From the NCBI GenBank assembly GCA_964431735.1, contig CAYSLJ010000181.1:1-13832 (forward strand): a stretch of DNA of 13,832 bases. Direction: 5' to 3'. The stretch comes from CALARM01 sp964431735 (GTDB lineage Bacteria; Vulcanimicrobiota; SpSt-956; JAKJGF01). The stretch's first letter is position 1. Each line of letters opens with the position of its first letter. Position numbers and translations under genes: made by a program. Of this stretch, positions 7,621 through 13,832 are shown in pieces. The notes under the pieces were generated by a model, which worked only from the letters and a program-made list of their open reading frames with translations, was not told the origin of the DNA and searched no databases.

Positions 7621-7621
7621 G
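7602..7621. repeat. Perfect 9-bp inverted repeat with TAG stops on both strands
   Basis: CCTACGAAT (7602-7610) and ATTCGTAGG (7613-7621) flank a TG dinucleotide. Frames entering from either side end in LRI(D/N)S followed by TAG, one in each direction. No T-run follows on either strand, so it does not look like a terminator. It could be a transposon-end remnant or a recombination scar. Confidence 0.7.
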
Positions 7622-7758
7622 TAATTCAGAGTATCTCTTTCGTCTCTGTCTTCATGAGAAAAATTGAATCCTTCCCATAGGAGTTTTCGTGATTGTCGCT
7701 GTTGGAGGGCCACTTCTTTCGGTGAAAGTTTTTCTTTTTTTATTGAATAATAGTTCAT
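7603..7758 (-). CDS. Short 51-residue ORF with full expression signals, probable remnant 5' end
   Basis: A 51-codon ORF (MNYYSIKKEKLSPKEVALQQ..., ending LRINS) that I do not recognise. It is hydrophilic and charged and has no membrane segment. It has better expression signals than most genes here: GGAGGG about 9 nt before the ATG and a near-consensus promoter (TTGACT, 17 bp, TATAAT) at 7793-7821. Its stop lies inside the palindrome at 7602-7621. Since the broken amidotransferase gene lies downstream on the same strand without a promoter or start, the simplest reading is that this is the original 5' end of that gene, or of another gene, cut off by the junction. No Cys is present, so if it belongs to the amidotransferase, the catalytic region lay further on. 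A real small protein cannot be excluded. Confidence 0.45.
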   Translation of the reverse strand: MNYYSIKKEKLSPKEVALQQRQSRKLLWEGFNFSHEDRDERDTLNYLRINS

Positions 7759-7792
7759 TACGACAATCCCTCCTGTAAAAAATTATTAAAGA

Positions 7793-7821
7793 ATTATAAT
7801 TCACCATGAGAGGAAAGTCAA
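7793..7821 (-). promoter_or_regulatory. Near-consensus sigma70 promoter, minus strand
   Basis: On the minus strand TTGACT (7821-7816), a 17-bp spacer and TATAAT (7798-7793) match the sigma70 consensus at 11 of 12 positions. The start of transcription would fall about 15 bp before the GGAGGG of the 51-codon ORF. The -10 lies in a palindrome, GAATTATAATTC (7791-7802). Confidence 0.75.
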
Positions 7822-7840
7822 ATTTTTAGCGTTGGAGTAA

Positions 7841-7869
7841 TTGAGATTAAAGCTGTAGTAATGTATAAT
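7841..7869 (+). promoter_or_regulatory. Near-consensus sigma70 promoter of the GTPase cluster
   Basis: TTGAGA (7841-7846), a 17-bp spacer and TATAAT (7864-7869) match the consensus at 11 of 12 positions. It points to the dynamin-like GTPase gene, whose preferred ATG is about 87 bp downstream of the -10. It is back-to-back with the minus-strand promoter, the two -35 boxes being about 19 bp apart. Confidence 0.75.
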
Positions 7870-7955
7870 GTATAGTTGGTGAGAAATTATGGATGAAATT
7901 TTATGGCAGTTTATGTGAATATAGACACCTGAACAAGCAGAGAAAGGATCTAAAG

Positions 7956-10151
7956 ATGAACATAGAAGAAAGAAACAGAGTGGAAAAGATAGATAATATT
8001 CTGGAACAGAGGAGACCTGTAGCAGGGAAAATCGAAAAAGTAATAAAAAACCTGAACAGTCTGTCCTTTAATCTGACAAAACTGGATATTATGAAAAATA
8101 AAATATCGGAGAATGCAGAAGATGATATTAAAGGACGTCTGAAAGAGATCAATGTTCAGAACATTCAGAACAGTATCATATCAGAGATAAATAACCTGAA
8201 TAAAATCAAATCACGTTTTTCCAGAGATACCCTTAATATAGGTGTCGTAGGCAGAGCCCGTACAGGTAAAAGCCGCCTTCTTCAGAGTCTTACGGGGCTT
8301 ACATCCGCCGAAATCCCGGACGGAAACAGACTCCACTGTACAGGTGTGAGAAGTTCCATCTACCATAATCCCGATATAGAAACATATGGGGAAGTGTTTT
8401 TTCATACGGAACAGTCATTTCTGGACGAAGTTATTGCTCCCTATTACGAAGAACTCCGCCTGGGCATGAGACCTTTTTCTCTTCATGATTTTTCAGAAAA
8501 TGAATTGCCTCCACTGTCTGAAAAATCTCCTGCCTATGCAGATCCGAGGGCCAAGTATGAACATCTCAGGAATTATCAGGTCAATTTCCCCAAATATGCG
8601 GGACTTCTCGGTAAAGCTCCTCTCAGGATATCAAAAGGACAGATAAGAGAATATGTGGCACAGGATACACAGGGAGGGGAGAGGATTTATTACAATTATC
8701 TTGCAGTAAGGGAAGTGAAGATTGTATGTAAATATCCTTCTCCCGGCGCAGGGAAAATTGCACTCATAGATATGCCGGGTCTGGGAGATACAGGACTTGG
8801 TGATGAAGAGCGTCTTATAAAAACCCTGGGAGAAAATATAGATACGGTGCTTTTTGTTCGTATGCCGAAATCGAGCGGTGATTTCTGGGCAGATGTGGAT
8901 GTGAAATTATATGATACTGCGCGGTCATCTCTTGTAAATCTCCCTGTCGACCTCTGGTCTTTTATGATTCTGAACAGGACGGGCAAAAATTCTGAAAACG
9001 GTGATAATTCCAATAATTGCATCGATCTTGCAGGGACTATAGACAAACATCATATAAAAGTAGTTCAATGTCTTACTGTTGACTGTTCCGACATGGATTC
9101 CGTACAGAGTGAAATCCTGGATAAAATCCTGAATTATATGGCAGATAATATTACTTCTCTTGATAAACGATATTCTGCATCATGCCAGGACAGTTTAAAT
9201 CAGCTTCACAGACTTGTTGTCTCAGAACTTTCTAAATGCCGTAAAGCCCTGGGGGAAGTGAAAACATCCACTTCGGAAGAATTTATATTGTTCAGGAGGC
9301 TTTTTGACGGTATATGGACGGAACTTACAAACGGCCTTGAACATCTTCTCCGGGAACTGAGGCCTGAGAGAGATTCCAAAGAAAGTCCTTTCAAATCGCG
9401 GCTGGCAAATGTTCTGGATACATGTAATAATGAAAGCGGCATACCTGATATAAATCAGATTGAAGTAAGGCGTCATACGGAAGGTTCCTATGATATTGTA
9501 TATAATAAATATCTTCATGAAATGCGCACCAGTATTACGGGACAGTTTCTTTTACTGGATGAAGGACTTAAAGAAACACTGGATAAGAAGAGAGGTTCTG
9601 TGGCAAAAATTCTCAGCGAAAAAGGTAAGGTCGGAGAATTTATTAAATCGGATGGAGCCGGGTTTTTAGAGGAACTCTTTAATATAATACCTGAAAGACT
9701 TTCTAAATTAAGACTCGGTTTTGATATTATTACTGCTTTCAATCTTTCTTACAGAGGCCTTATACATCATCGTATAAGAAAACTTCTGGATTGTTTCGTT
9801 CCTGATGAAACGGATCAGAAATTATCCCGTCATCCATCTGCGAGAGATGTAAGGGTTAATCTGGAAAGGCTTTACGGAAGGGTTTTATATGAAATAGAAA
9901 CTGAGACGGAAAAGTTCCTATGTGAGCCCAACCAGTCAGCCTTCTGTATGGTAGAAGAATTCATTGACAGAGTAATAAGAGCAGAAGGAGTAAAATCGGA
10001 ATGGGAAGAATTTTACTATGATTTCAGAGCAGACATATGGTCATCGGAATTTACCAGACTGGGAGAAAAAACAAGGCTCAGGAAATCATGGGATGAAGCA
10101 ATAGAAGATGTGGAGAAATTTAATGGAATTGAAGATTTCAGGATAGCGTGA
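7956..10151 (+). CDS. Dynamin-like large GTPase
   Basis: A large P-loop GTPase, 731 residues from the preferred start. GAAAGGA lies 7 nt before the ATG at 7956; an in-frame ATG at 7893 would add 21 residues but has only GGTGAG. Positions below count from 7893. Residues 22-112 are charged and helical, probably coiled coil. G1 is GRARTGKS (120-127), a G2 Thr may be T150, G3 is DMPG (293-296) followed by LGDTGLGDEERL, and the G4 position reads NRTGK (361-365) instead of NKxD. Residues about 440-750 are mostly helical, without clear transmembrane segments. This is the plan of bacterial dynamin-like proteins, which assemble on membranes or act as NTP-driven switches. It is the first gene of a plus-strand cluster that contains a second GTPase. 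I would not assign it to a named dynamin subfamily. Confidence 0.8.
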   Translation: MNIEERNRVEKIDNILEQRRPVAGKIEKVIKNLNSLSFNLTKLDIMKNKISENAEDDIKGRLKEINVQNIQNSIISEINNLNKIKSRFSRDTLNIGVVGRARTGKSRLLQSLTGLTSAEIPDGNRLHCTGVRSSIYHNPDIETYGEVFFHTEQSFLDEVIAPYYEELRLGMRPFSLHDFSENELPPLSEKSPAYADPRAKYEHLRNYQVNFPKYAGLLGKAPLRISKGQIREYVAQDTQGGERIYYNYLAVREVKIVCKYPSPGAGKIALIDMPGLGDTGLGDEERLIKTLGENIDTVLFVRMPKSSGDFWADVDVKLYDTARSSLVNLPVDLWSFMILNRTGKNSENGDNSNNCIDLAGTIDKHHIKVVQCLTVDCSDMDSVQSEILDKILNYMADNITSLDKRYSASCQDSLNQLHRLVVSELSKCRKALGEVKTSTSEEFILFRRLFDGIWTELTNGLEHLLRELRPERDSKESPFKSRLANVLDTCNNESGIPDINQIEVRRHTEGSYDIVYNKYLHEMRTSITGQFLLLDEGLKETLDKKRGSVAKILSEKGKVGEFIKSDGAGFLEELFNIIPERLSKLRLGFDIITAFNLSYRGLIHHRIRKLLDCFVPDETDQKLSRHPSARDVRVNLERLYGRVLYEIETETEKFLCEPNQSAFCMVEEFIDRVIRAEGVKSEWEEFYYDFRADIWSSEFTRLGEKTRLRKSWDEAIEDVEKFNGIEDFRIA

Positions 10152-10251
10152 NNNNNNNNNNNNNNNNNNNNNNNNNNNNNNNNNNNNNNNNNNNNNNNNN
10201 NNNNNNNNNNNNNNNNNNNNNNNNNNNNNNNNNNNNNNNNNNNNNNNNNNN
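10152..10251. other. Assembly gap (100 Ns)
   Basis: Exactly 100 Ns, the usual placeholder for a scaffold gap of unknown size. It begins directly after the stop of the dynamin-like GTPase and ends 18 bp before the start of the next GTPase gene. A complete gene could be missing here. Confidence 0.98.
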
Positions 10252-10269
10252 AAAGGAGAAACAGGTTAC

Positions 10270-11250
10270 ATGCATGAAGTTACAGTAAGTATGTTCGGCC
10301 CCAGAGGTGTTGGGAAAACAAGTCTTCTCACAACTATGTACGAGAGATTTGAAAGTGATACAAGCGGTGCAAATCTTCAGATTACACCTGATATGGAGAG
10401 CGCCTCCATCCTTCAGGATCGTCTTGGAGAATTGAAAAGCCTTTTTGACAGAGAAGATACATTTTTTGAAGCAGGGGACCAGAAATTCGGCATTCAGGGA
10501 ACGGAAGAAAAGAGAACCTTTGTTTTTGAACTGGGAAAACTGGGCGAAAAGCCTACTCTGAAACTTAAATTTATAGATTTCCCGGGTAAATATATATCCA
10601 GCAGCGCTACAGTGGAAGAAAAAAGTTCTCTTAAAGATATTCTGGAAAAATCACATGCCCTGCTTGTAGCAATAGATACGCCTTCTCTTATGGAAAGACA
10701 TGGAAAATACAATGAAAGTATTAACAGACCTGCAGAGGTTACGGAGTTTTTCAAAAGAGTTTATCAGGAAGGTCTTAAAGAACCCAGGCTTATTGTATTT
10801 GCTCCCATAAAGTGTGAAAAATACATAAAAAACAATCAATCTGAAGAACTGGTAAAGAAAATAAAGACAGAATATAAGAGATTGTTTGACCTTTTTAAGA
10901 GTGATAACCTGAGAAACTATATAGTTACCGTCATAACGCCGGTACAGACTACAGGCAACGTGGTTTTTTCCCATATAACATCTGAAAATGAGAAAACTCA
11001 TTTTTACTTTACGAAAGAACATAATGAAGCCCGGTATGACCCGAAAGACAGTGAACAGCCCCTTCGTTATTTATTAAGGTTTTTGTTGAAATTACATTTA
11101 AAACAGCAGGAAACAGGATGGGGTATATTCAGTTTCCTCCGCTCCTGGCTCGGCATTGATAAATACCTGAGAGATGCCATTACAAGATTTACTGACAGAT
11201 GTAAAAAAGGAAACGGTTTTGAAATACTTCAGGGGTATGATAAACTATAG
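10270..11250 (+). CDS. Small TRAFAC-type GTPase, DO-GTPase-like
   Basis: A 326-residue GTPase. G1 is MFGPRGVGKTSLL (8-20), G3 is LKFIDFPGKY (DFPG), and VFAPIKCEKY sits where G4 is expected, a PxKCE form I associate with the TRAFAC GTPases found in predicted NTP-dependent conflict systems (DO-GTPase group) rather than NKxD. A hydrophobic strand SHALLVAIDTPS lies between them. The C-terminal ~55 residues include GWGIFSFLRSWLGID, an amphipathic stretch that could touch a membrane. AAAGGAG lies 11 nt before the ATG. It follows the N gap and is probably in one transcription unit with the dynamin-like gene. A heptad array starts 4 bp after its stop. GTPase assignment is secure; the subfamily is a suggestion from motifs. 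Confidence 0.78.
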   Translation: MHEVTVSMFGPRGVGKTSLLTTMYERFESDTSGANLQITPDMESASILQDRLGELKSLFDREDTFFEAGDQKFGIQGTEEKRTFVFELGKLGEKPTLKLKFIDFPGKYISSSATVEEKSSLKDILEKSHALLVAIDTPSLMERHGKYNESINRPAEVTEFFKRVYQEGLKEPRLIVFAPIKCEKYIKNNQSEELVKKIKTEYKRLFDLFKSDNLRNYIVTVITPVQTTGNVVFSHITSENEKTHFYFTKEHNEARYDPKDSEQPLRYLLRFLLKLHLKQQETGWGIFSFLRSWLGIDKYLRDAITRFTDRCKKGNGFEILQGYDKL

Positions 11251-11253
11251 TTA

Positions 11254-11291
11254 CCCGTCACGCGTCACGCGTTACGCGTCACGCGTCACGC
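11254..11291. repeat. Heptad array cgcgtYA, inside the GTPase operon
   Basis: Five 7-bp units (cccgtca, cgcgtca, cgcgtta, cgcgtca, cgcgtca) plus a partial one. It is the same family as the arrays at 3405 and 12435 but in reverse orientation. It fills almost all of the space between the stop of the small GTPase and the start region of the next gene. Confidence 0.9.
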
Positions 11292-11310
11292 CATTATGAA
11301 AGGTTTTATT

Positions 11311-12408
11311 ATGGACGTAACTGTTTATGTACAGAGTGCCGGAAGAGAGCCGGAACATGATTATTGCTGGCTGACGGTCTGTAAGAGAGGAAATTTTTTC
11401 CGAAAATATCCTCCTCATATTTCAGCAATAAATGGATTGATTCAGAGTGAATCCTGTTCTGTTTTATTAAACAGATATGACGAAGATTTAGTTCTTGCAG
11501 TTACAGGCCTCAGAGCAAAAGAAAGAAAAGATTACTGCGGCCGCACTGTTAGAAATTCCGTCCTGTGGGTCGGAAGTATTAAAGATGAAAAATCCTTTCG
11601 TTATCTTGCTGCAAAAATTTTACTCGATTTGAAAAACGGCGGAGGAAAAACTCTTGATACTATTGATAAATCTATCGAGTTCTCTGAAAATTTTAATATA
11701 AATGAAGAGAATATAGACGAATTAAAGGCAGGCGATCTGTCAGAAACAGAGTTTAATGAAGTGAAATCTGGATTGCTGCAAGTTCAGAATGATAAAGTGA
11801 CCCATGAAGCCCTTGTTGATTCACTCTCTAAAATCCCTTTCAATGAAGACAGAGATTATAAAATCAGAATGATTTTAAATTATTTTAAATTCGGATTTCA
11901 TTTTGATAAAAATGTCTTAACAGGACTGTTACAGGATAATAATAATTTAAAAATTTCTTCTGAGGAAGAGAGAAAGACTTTGCTTTTAAAGAGAATGATT
12001 GCAAAAAATACTCCCTGCCATACGGAAGAACTTATAAGGGATCTTACCGTAGATGAAGTTTCCAGGCTGATAGAAAAGTGGAATGTATTTCCCTGTGTGG
12101 TTGTTACTGATAAGAAAAACCCGGAGACTCTGAAAGAAGCAGGTGTATGGCGCGGACTGTCAAATCTTGTGGAAGGTGAAGAGTGGGAAATCACAGGGAA
12201 GGTTAAAAGCAGCAAAAAAAAAAATAATCCCCCTTCTCATCCTGTTATTCCTGGTACTATTATTCCTCATATGGAAATGGATAAAATAAAACAATTCGAG
12301 GATAATCTGAAGAAGATACTGAGGGAAAAAAGCAGACCTGTCATAAAGGAAATAGAAAATATTATAAAACATCTGAAAGACAGACATGACTCAACTAAGG
12401 GGTTGTAA
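11311..12408 (+). CDS. GTPase-associated protein, GAP1-like N-terminal domain (tentative)
   Basis: 365 residues from the start at 11311, which has AAAGG 7 nt upstream; the in-frame ATG at 11296 follows directly on the heptad array and has no ribosome-binding site. Positions below count from 11296. Residues about 7-115 form an alpha/beta domain (VTVYVQSAGREPEHDYCWL, then LVLAVTGLRAKERKDYCGRTVRNSVLWVG) that resembles the N-terminal domain of GAP1 proteins, partners of TRAFAC GTPases in predicted conflict systems. The middle (120-295) is helical and acidic. Residues 300-325 are a Ser/Lys/Pro-rich linker, and 328-365 a charged helix likely to be coiled coil. No catalytic motif, signal peptide or membrane segment is visible. 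Its position right behind a GTPase supports the partner role, but the domain call rests on motif memory and could be wrong. Confidence 0.55.
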   Translation: MDVTVYVQSAGREPEHDYCWLTVCKRGNFFRKYPPHISAINGLIQSESCSVLLNRYDEDLVLAVTGLRAKERKDYCGRTVRNSVLWVGSIKDEKSFRYLAAKILLDLKNGGGKTLDTIDKSIEFSENFNINEENIDELKAGDLSETEFNEVKSGLLQVQNDKVTHEALVDSLSKIPFNEDRDYKIRMILNYFKFGFHFDKNVLTGLLQDNNNLKISSEEERKTLLLKRMIAKNTPCHTEELIRDLTVDEVSRLIEKWNVFPCVVVTDKKNPETLKEAGVWRGLSNLVEGEEWEITGKVKSSKKKNNPPSHPVIPGTIIPHMEMDKIKQFEDNLKKILREKSRPVIKEIENIIKHLKDRHDSTKGL

Positions 12409-12433
12409 AAAAATAACCTTATTATATTTACAA
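12403..12433 (+). terminator. Weak AT-rich stem-loop after the GAP1-like gene
   Basis: ttgtaaa (12403-12409) and tttacaa (12427-12433) form a 7-bp stem with a 17-nt loop, overlapping the stop codon. No T-run follows, so termination would be inefficient. The only other structure between 12409 and 12561 is the heptad array and the leader hairpin. Confidence 0.25.
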
Positions 12434-12434
12434 T

Positions 12435-12468
12435 CGTGAGGCGTAACGCGTAACGCGTGACGGGAGGA
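12435..12468. repeat. Heptad array, near-copy of the 3405 array
   Basis: A 34-bp block identical to 3405-3438 except for one base (cgtgagg against cgtgacg), including the non-heptad tail gacgggagga. The shared tail suggests copying of a defined element instead of independent growth of simple repeats. Confidence 0.9.
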
Positions 12469-12517
12469 GAAAAACCATAATTTGCCAGAGTTATTTTCTT
12501 ACAGTCCCTGACAATAG

Positions 12518-12551
12518 AAAGGAGGACAATCGTTGATATAGATAATCAACG
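12518..12551 (+). promoter_or_regulatory. Strong Shine-Dalgarno plus hairpin with no start codon at normal distance
   Basis: AAAGGAGG (12518-12525) is the best ribosome-binding site nearby, but no in-frame ATG/GTG/TTG follows at 5-10 nt; the in-frame codon there is GTT (12532). A perfect 7-bp stem, cgttgat (12531-12537) and atcaacg (12545-12551), with a 7-nt loop lies between it and the ATG at 12562. Either the hairpin brings site and ATG together or the original start codon has been lost. Confidence 0.55.
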
Positions 12552-12561
12552 GTTAAAGAAA

Positions 12562-13227
12562 ATGATAAAGAAAATATTATTCATCAGTATTTTATCTGTT
12601 TTTACGAATTTTGCTCTCTTAACATGGGCTTATGGAGAAGAGGCAAAGCCTGTACCATGTGAGGAGAAATCAGAGACCATATTACTCAAAGTACCAGATG
12701 TGAGGCAGAGCACTACCTATTCCTGCGGCGCTTCATGTCTTCAGGGGATTCTTATGTACTGGGGCATAGAACACAGAGAAGGAGATTTGATAGTATTACT
12801 CAATACAAGCCCCGATTCCGGAACAGATCCTGAAGATATAGTAAGAGTGGCTGTCGATAAAGGCTTAAAAGGAGAAATAAAAGAAAATCTTACTATAGAG
12901 GATCTTGAATTATCAATTAAAGATGGAATTCCTGTTATTGTGGCCATACAGGCATGGAGGGACGAACAGGGCGAACCATGGGAGAAGGTATGGGAAGACG
13001 GCCATTATGTAATTGTTACAGGTTTTGATGAGAAAAATATTTACTTTGAAGACCCTTCACTTCTCGGAAGCAAAGGTTTTATTGAAAGGGAGGAATTTCT
13101 TTCAAGGTGGCATGATTACTCGGGAGAACCGCCTCTTGATGAAAAAGATACAAAATATATCCGTCTCGGAATTTTTATCAGAGGGGAAAAGCCTGCATCG
13201 TTGCTGGAATTGCTCCATATAGATTGA
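12562..13227 (+). CDS. Secreted C39-like papain-fold cysteine peptidase
   Basis: A 221-residue exported protein. Residues 1-25 are a Sec signal peptide: KK, a hydrophobic core, then WAYG with likely cleavage before EEA. The mature part has the C39 signature: Gln49 (oxyanion hole), Cys55 in YSCGASC, His148 in GHYVIVTGF and Asp164 in FEDPS. The spacing fits stand-alone C39-like peptidases, which process or degrade small peptides outside the cytoplasm; the ABC-transporter part of bacteriocin exporters is absent. The frame also stays open upstream to VDIDNQRLKK, and a strong ribosome-binding site lies 36 nt before this ATG, so the real start may be non-standard or lost. It follows the GTPase cluster after 153 bp, possibly as a separate unit, and converges on the toxin gene with a 25-bp gap. 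Confidence 0.82.
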   Translation: MIKKILFISILSVFTNFALLTWAYGEEAKPVPCEEKSETILLKVPDVRQSTTYSCGASCLQGILMYWGIEHREGDLIVLLNTSPDSGTDPEDIVRVAVDKGLKGEIKENLTIEDLELSIKDGIPVIVAIQAWRDEQGEPWEKVWEDGHYVIVTGFDEKNIYFEDPSLLGSKGFIEREEFLSRWHDYSGEPPLDEKDTKYIRLGIFIRGEKPASLLELLHID

Positions 13228-13252
13228 ACCGTTTCATGTTTATAGAAGGGGT

Positions 13253-13522
13253 TTATCTGAATAAATCTGAATGAGTTCCTGTTCTTTCGAAGATTATTTC
13301 GTCTCCTTCTATTTTATAAATAAGTAGCCAGTCAGGTTCTATATGGCATTCCCTTCTATTTATATAATCTCCGGTTAATTTATGGTCCCTGTGTTTATTC
13401 TCAAGCAATTTTTGATTGATGAGTTTCCCTATAATAGTTTTTATTTTCTTTTTTTCTTTACCGGCTTTAATCATTCTTTTTAAATCTTTTTCAAATTGTC
13501 TTGTATATGAGGGATTAAGCAT
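13253..13522 (-). CDS. yafQ: YafQ-family mRNA interferase toxin
   Basis: An 89-residue type II toxin of the RelE/YafQ superfamily that cuts mRNA on the ribosome. The C-terminal half is very close to E. coli YafQ in pattern: DHKL, CHIEPDWLLIYK, and FERTGTHSDLF. Residues matching the known YafQ active site are all present (His47, His60, Asp64, His84, Phe88), so it is likely active. The ATG follows the antitoxin stop directly (TAAATG), with GGAG 6 nt upstream inside the antitoxin gene, so the pair is translationally coupled. Length is normal for the family. Confidence 0.9.
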   Translation of the reverse strand: MLNPSYTRQFEKDLKRMIKAGKEKKKIKTIIGKLINQKLLENKHRDHKLTGDYINRRECHIEPDWLLIYKIEGDEIIFERTGTHSDLFR

Positions 13523-13783
13523 TTATAGCTCCAGTTTATTAAACATATCTTCCATATCTTTACATTTAACAATATTTTTTTTCCTATCAGTATCCTGAAA
13601 AACTTTCAGTGTTGTTTCATTTGGTATTACAACTTCAAAAGGCAGACCTTTATGAAGTTTTACCTGTCTGTAAAACAGGTTAATAGCTTCAGTAGCTGTT
13701 AAGCCGAGTTCTTTAAATATTTTTTCAGCTTCCTCTTTCAGGGAAGGTTCTGTTCTTGCTCTGATCATAGCAGTTTTTAACAT
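13523..13783 (-). CDS. dinJ: DinJ/RelB-family antitoxin
   Basis: An 86-residue antitoxin. Residues 1-50 form the DinJ ribbon-helix-helix DNA-binding domain (MIRARTEPSLKEEAEKIFKELGLTATEAINLFY in pattern, then LPFEV). The charged C-terminal part (50-86) would wrap and block the YafQ toxin. GGAGG sits 6 nt before the ATG. It is the first gene of a two-gene operon and, as in other DinJ-YafQ pairs, should repress its own promoter through the palindrome just upstream. Confidence 0.92.
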   Translation of the reverse strand: MLKTAMIRARTEPSLKEEAEKIFKELGLTATEAINLFYRQVKLHKGLPFEVVIPNETTLKVFQDTDRKKNIVKCKDMEDMFNKLEL

Positions 13784-13800
13784 ATTACACCTCCATATTA

Positions 13801-13829
13801 ATTGTATCTCATTTGAGATACAAAATCAA
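13801..13829 (-). promoter_or_regulatory. dinJ-yafQ promoter with operator palindrome in the spacer
   Basis: On the minus strand TTGATT (13829-13824), a 17-bp spacer and TACAAT (13806-13801) form the promoter. TGTATCTCA (13803-13811) and TGAGATACA (13814-13822) are perfect 9-bp inverted arms around TT, spanning the spacer and part of the -10. A repressor bound here would exclude RNA polymerase, as expected for antitoxin autoregulation. Confidence 0.8.
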
Positions 13830-13832
13830 GTA

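Noticed and set aside
7893..7955. Longer start of the dynamin-like GTPase at 7893
   Set aside because: Only GGTGAG precedes it, whereas the ATG at 7956 has GAAAGGA 7 nt upstream; the extra 21 residues add no recognisable motif. Not excluded.
10651..11022. Minus-strand ORF of 123 codons inside the small GTPase gene
   Set aside because: It is antisense to clear GTPase motifs and has no start signals of its own.
11254..11291. Coding extension of the downstream gene from the ATG at 11296 or through the array
   Set aside because: No ribosome-binding site precedes 11296; AAAGG is correctly placed for 11311.

Overview
The window is about 13.8 kb of low-GC bacterial DNA (my impression is under 40% GC) with strong AGGAGG-type ribosome-binding sites and readable sigma70-type promoters. 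It comes from a scaffold, because it holds exactly 100 Ns. Two twitching ATPases and a Sec-type signal peptide suggest an uncultured bacterium with type IV pili. I cannot name the lineage. Short heptanucleotide arrays (cgcgtnA/TnACGCG and related gtgatgc or gtgagta units) are scattered between genes and sometimes touch them.

Layout. (1) 114-3297, minus strand: a three-gene operon of two tandem, diverged PilT-type retraction ATPases followed by a cyclic-nucleotide-binding-like plus GAF sensor. The sensor's 3' end runs into a heptad array that supplies its stop codon. (2) 3298-3743: intergenic region with two divergent extended -10 promoters, a heptad array and a heptad-built hairpin. (3) 3744-4712, plus strand: a permuted papain-fold (YiiX/LRAT-like) hydrolase with a C-terminal glycine zipper, followed by a terminator. 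(4) 4873-7459, minus strand: a broken gene for a class II glutamine amidotransferase fused to a glutamate-synthase GXGXG domain. It has a one-base frameshift in a G7 run and has lost its N-terminus, with the catalytic cysteine, at a rearranged junction (about 7430-7620). (5) 7793-7869: back-to-back sigma70 promoters. The minus one now drives only a 51-codon ORF; the plus one drives the next cluster.

(6) 7956-12408, plus strand: a dynamin-like GTPase, the N gap, a second small TRAFAC-type GTPase, and a third protein whose N-terminal region resembles the GAP1 proteins of GTPase-centred conflict systems. This is the best candidate in the window for an under-described system. (7) 12562-13227: a secreted C39-like papain-fold peptidase with an odd translation-initiation region. 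(8) 13253-13829, minus strand: a complete DinJ-YafQ toxin-antitoxin operon with a palindromic operator inside its promoter.

How they may work together: the pilT-pilT-sensor operon could tie pilus retraction to a small-molecule signal, although the nucleotide pocket is altered. The GTPase trio, the nearby peptidase, the toxin-antitoxin pair, the broken gene and the repeats give the right half an accessory, defence-island character. That functional reading is inference.
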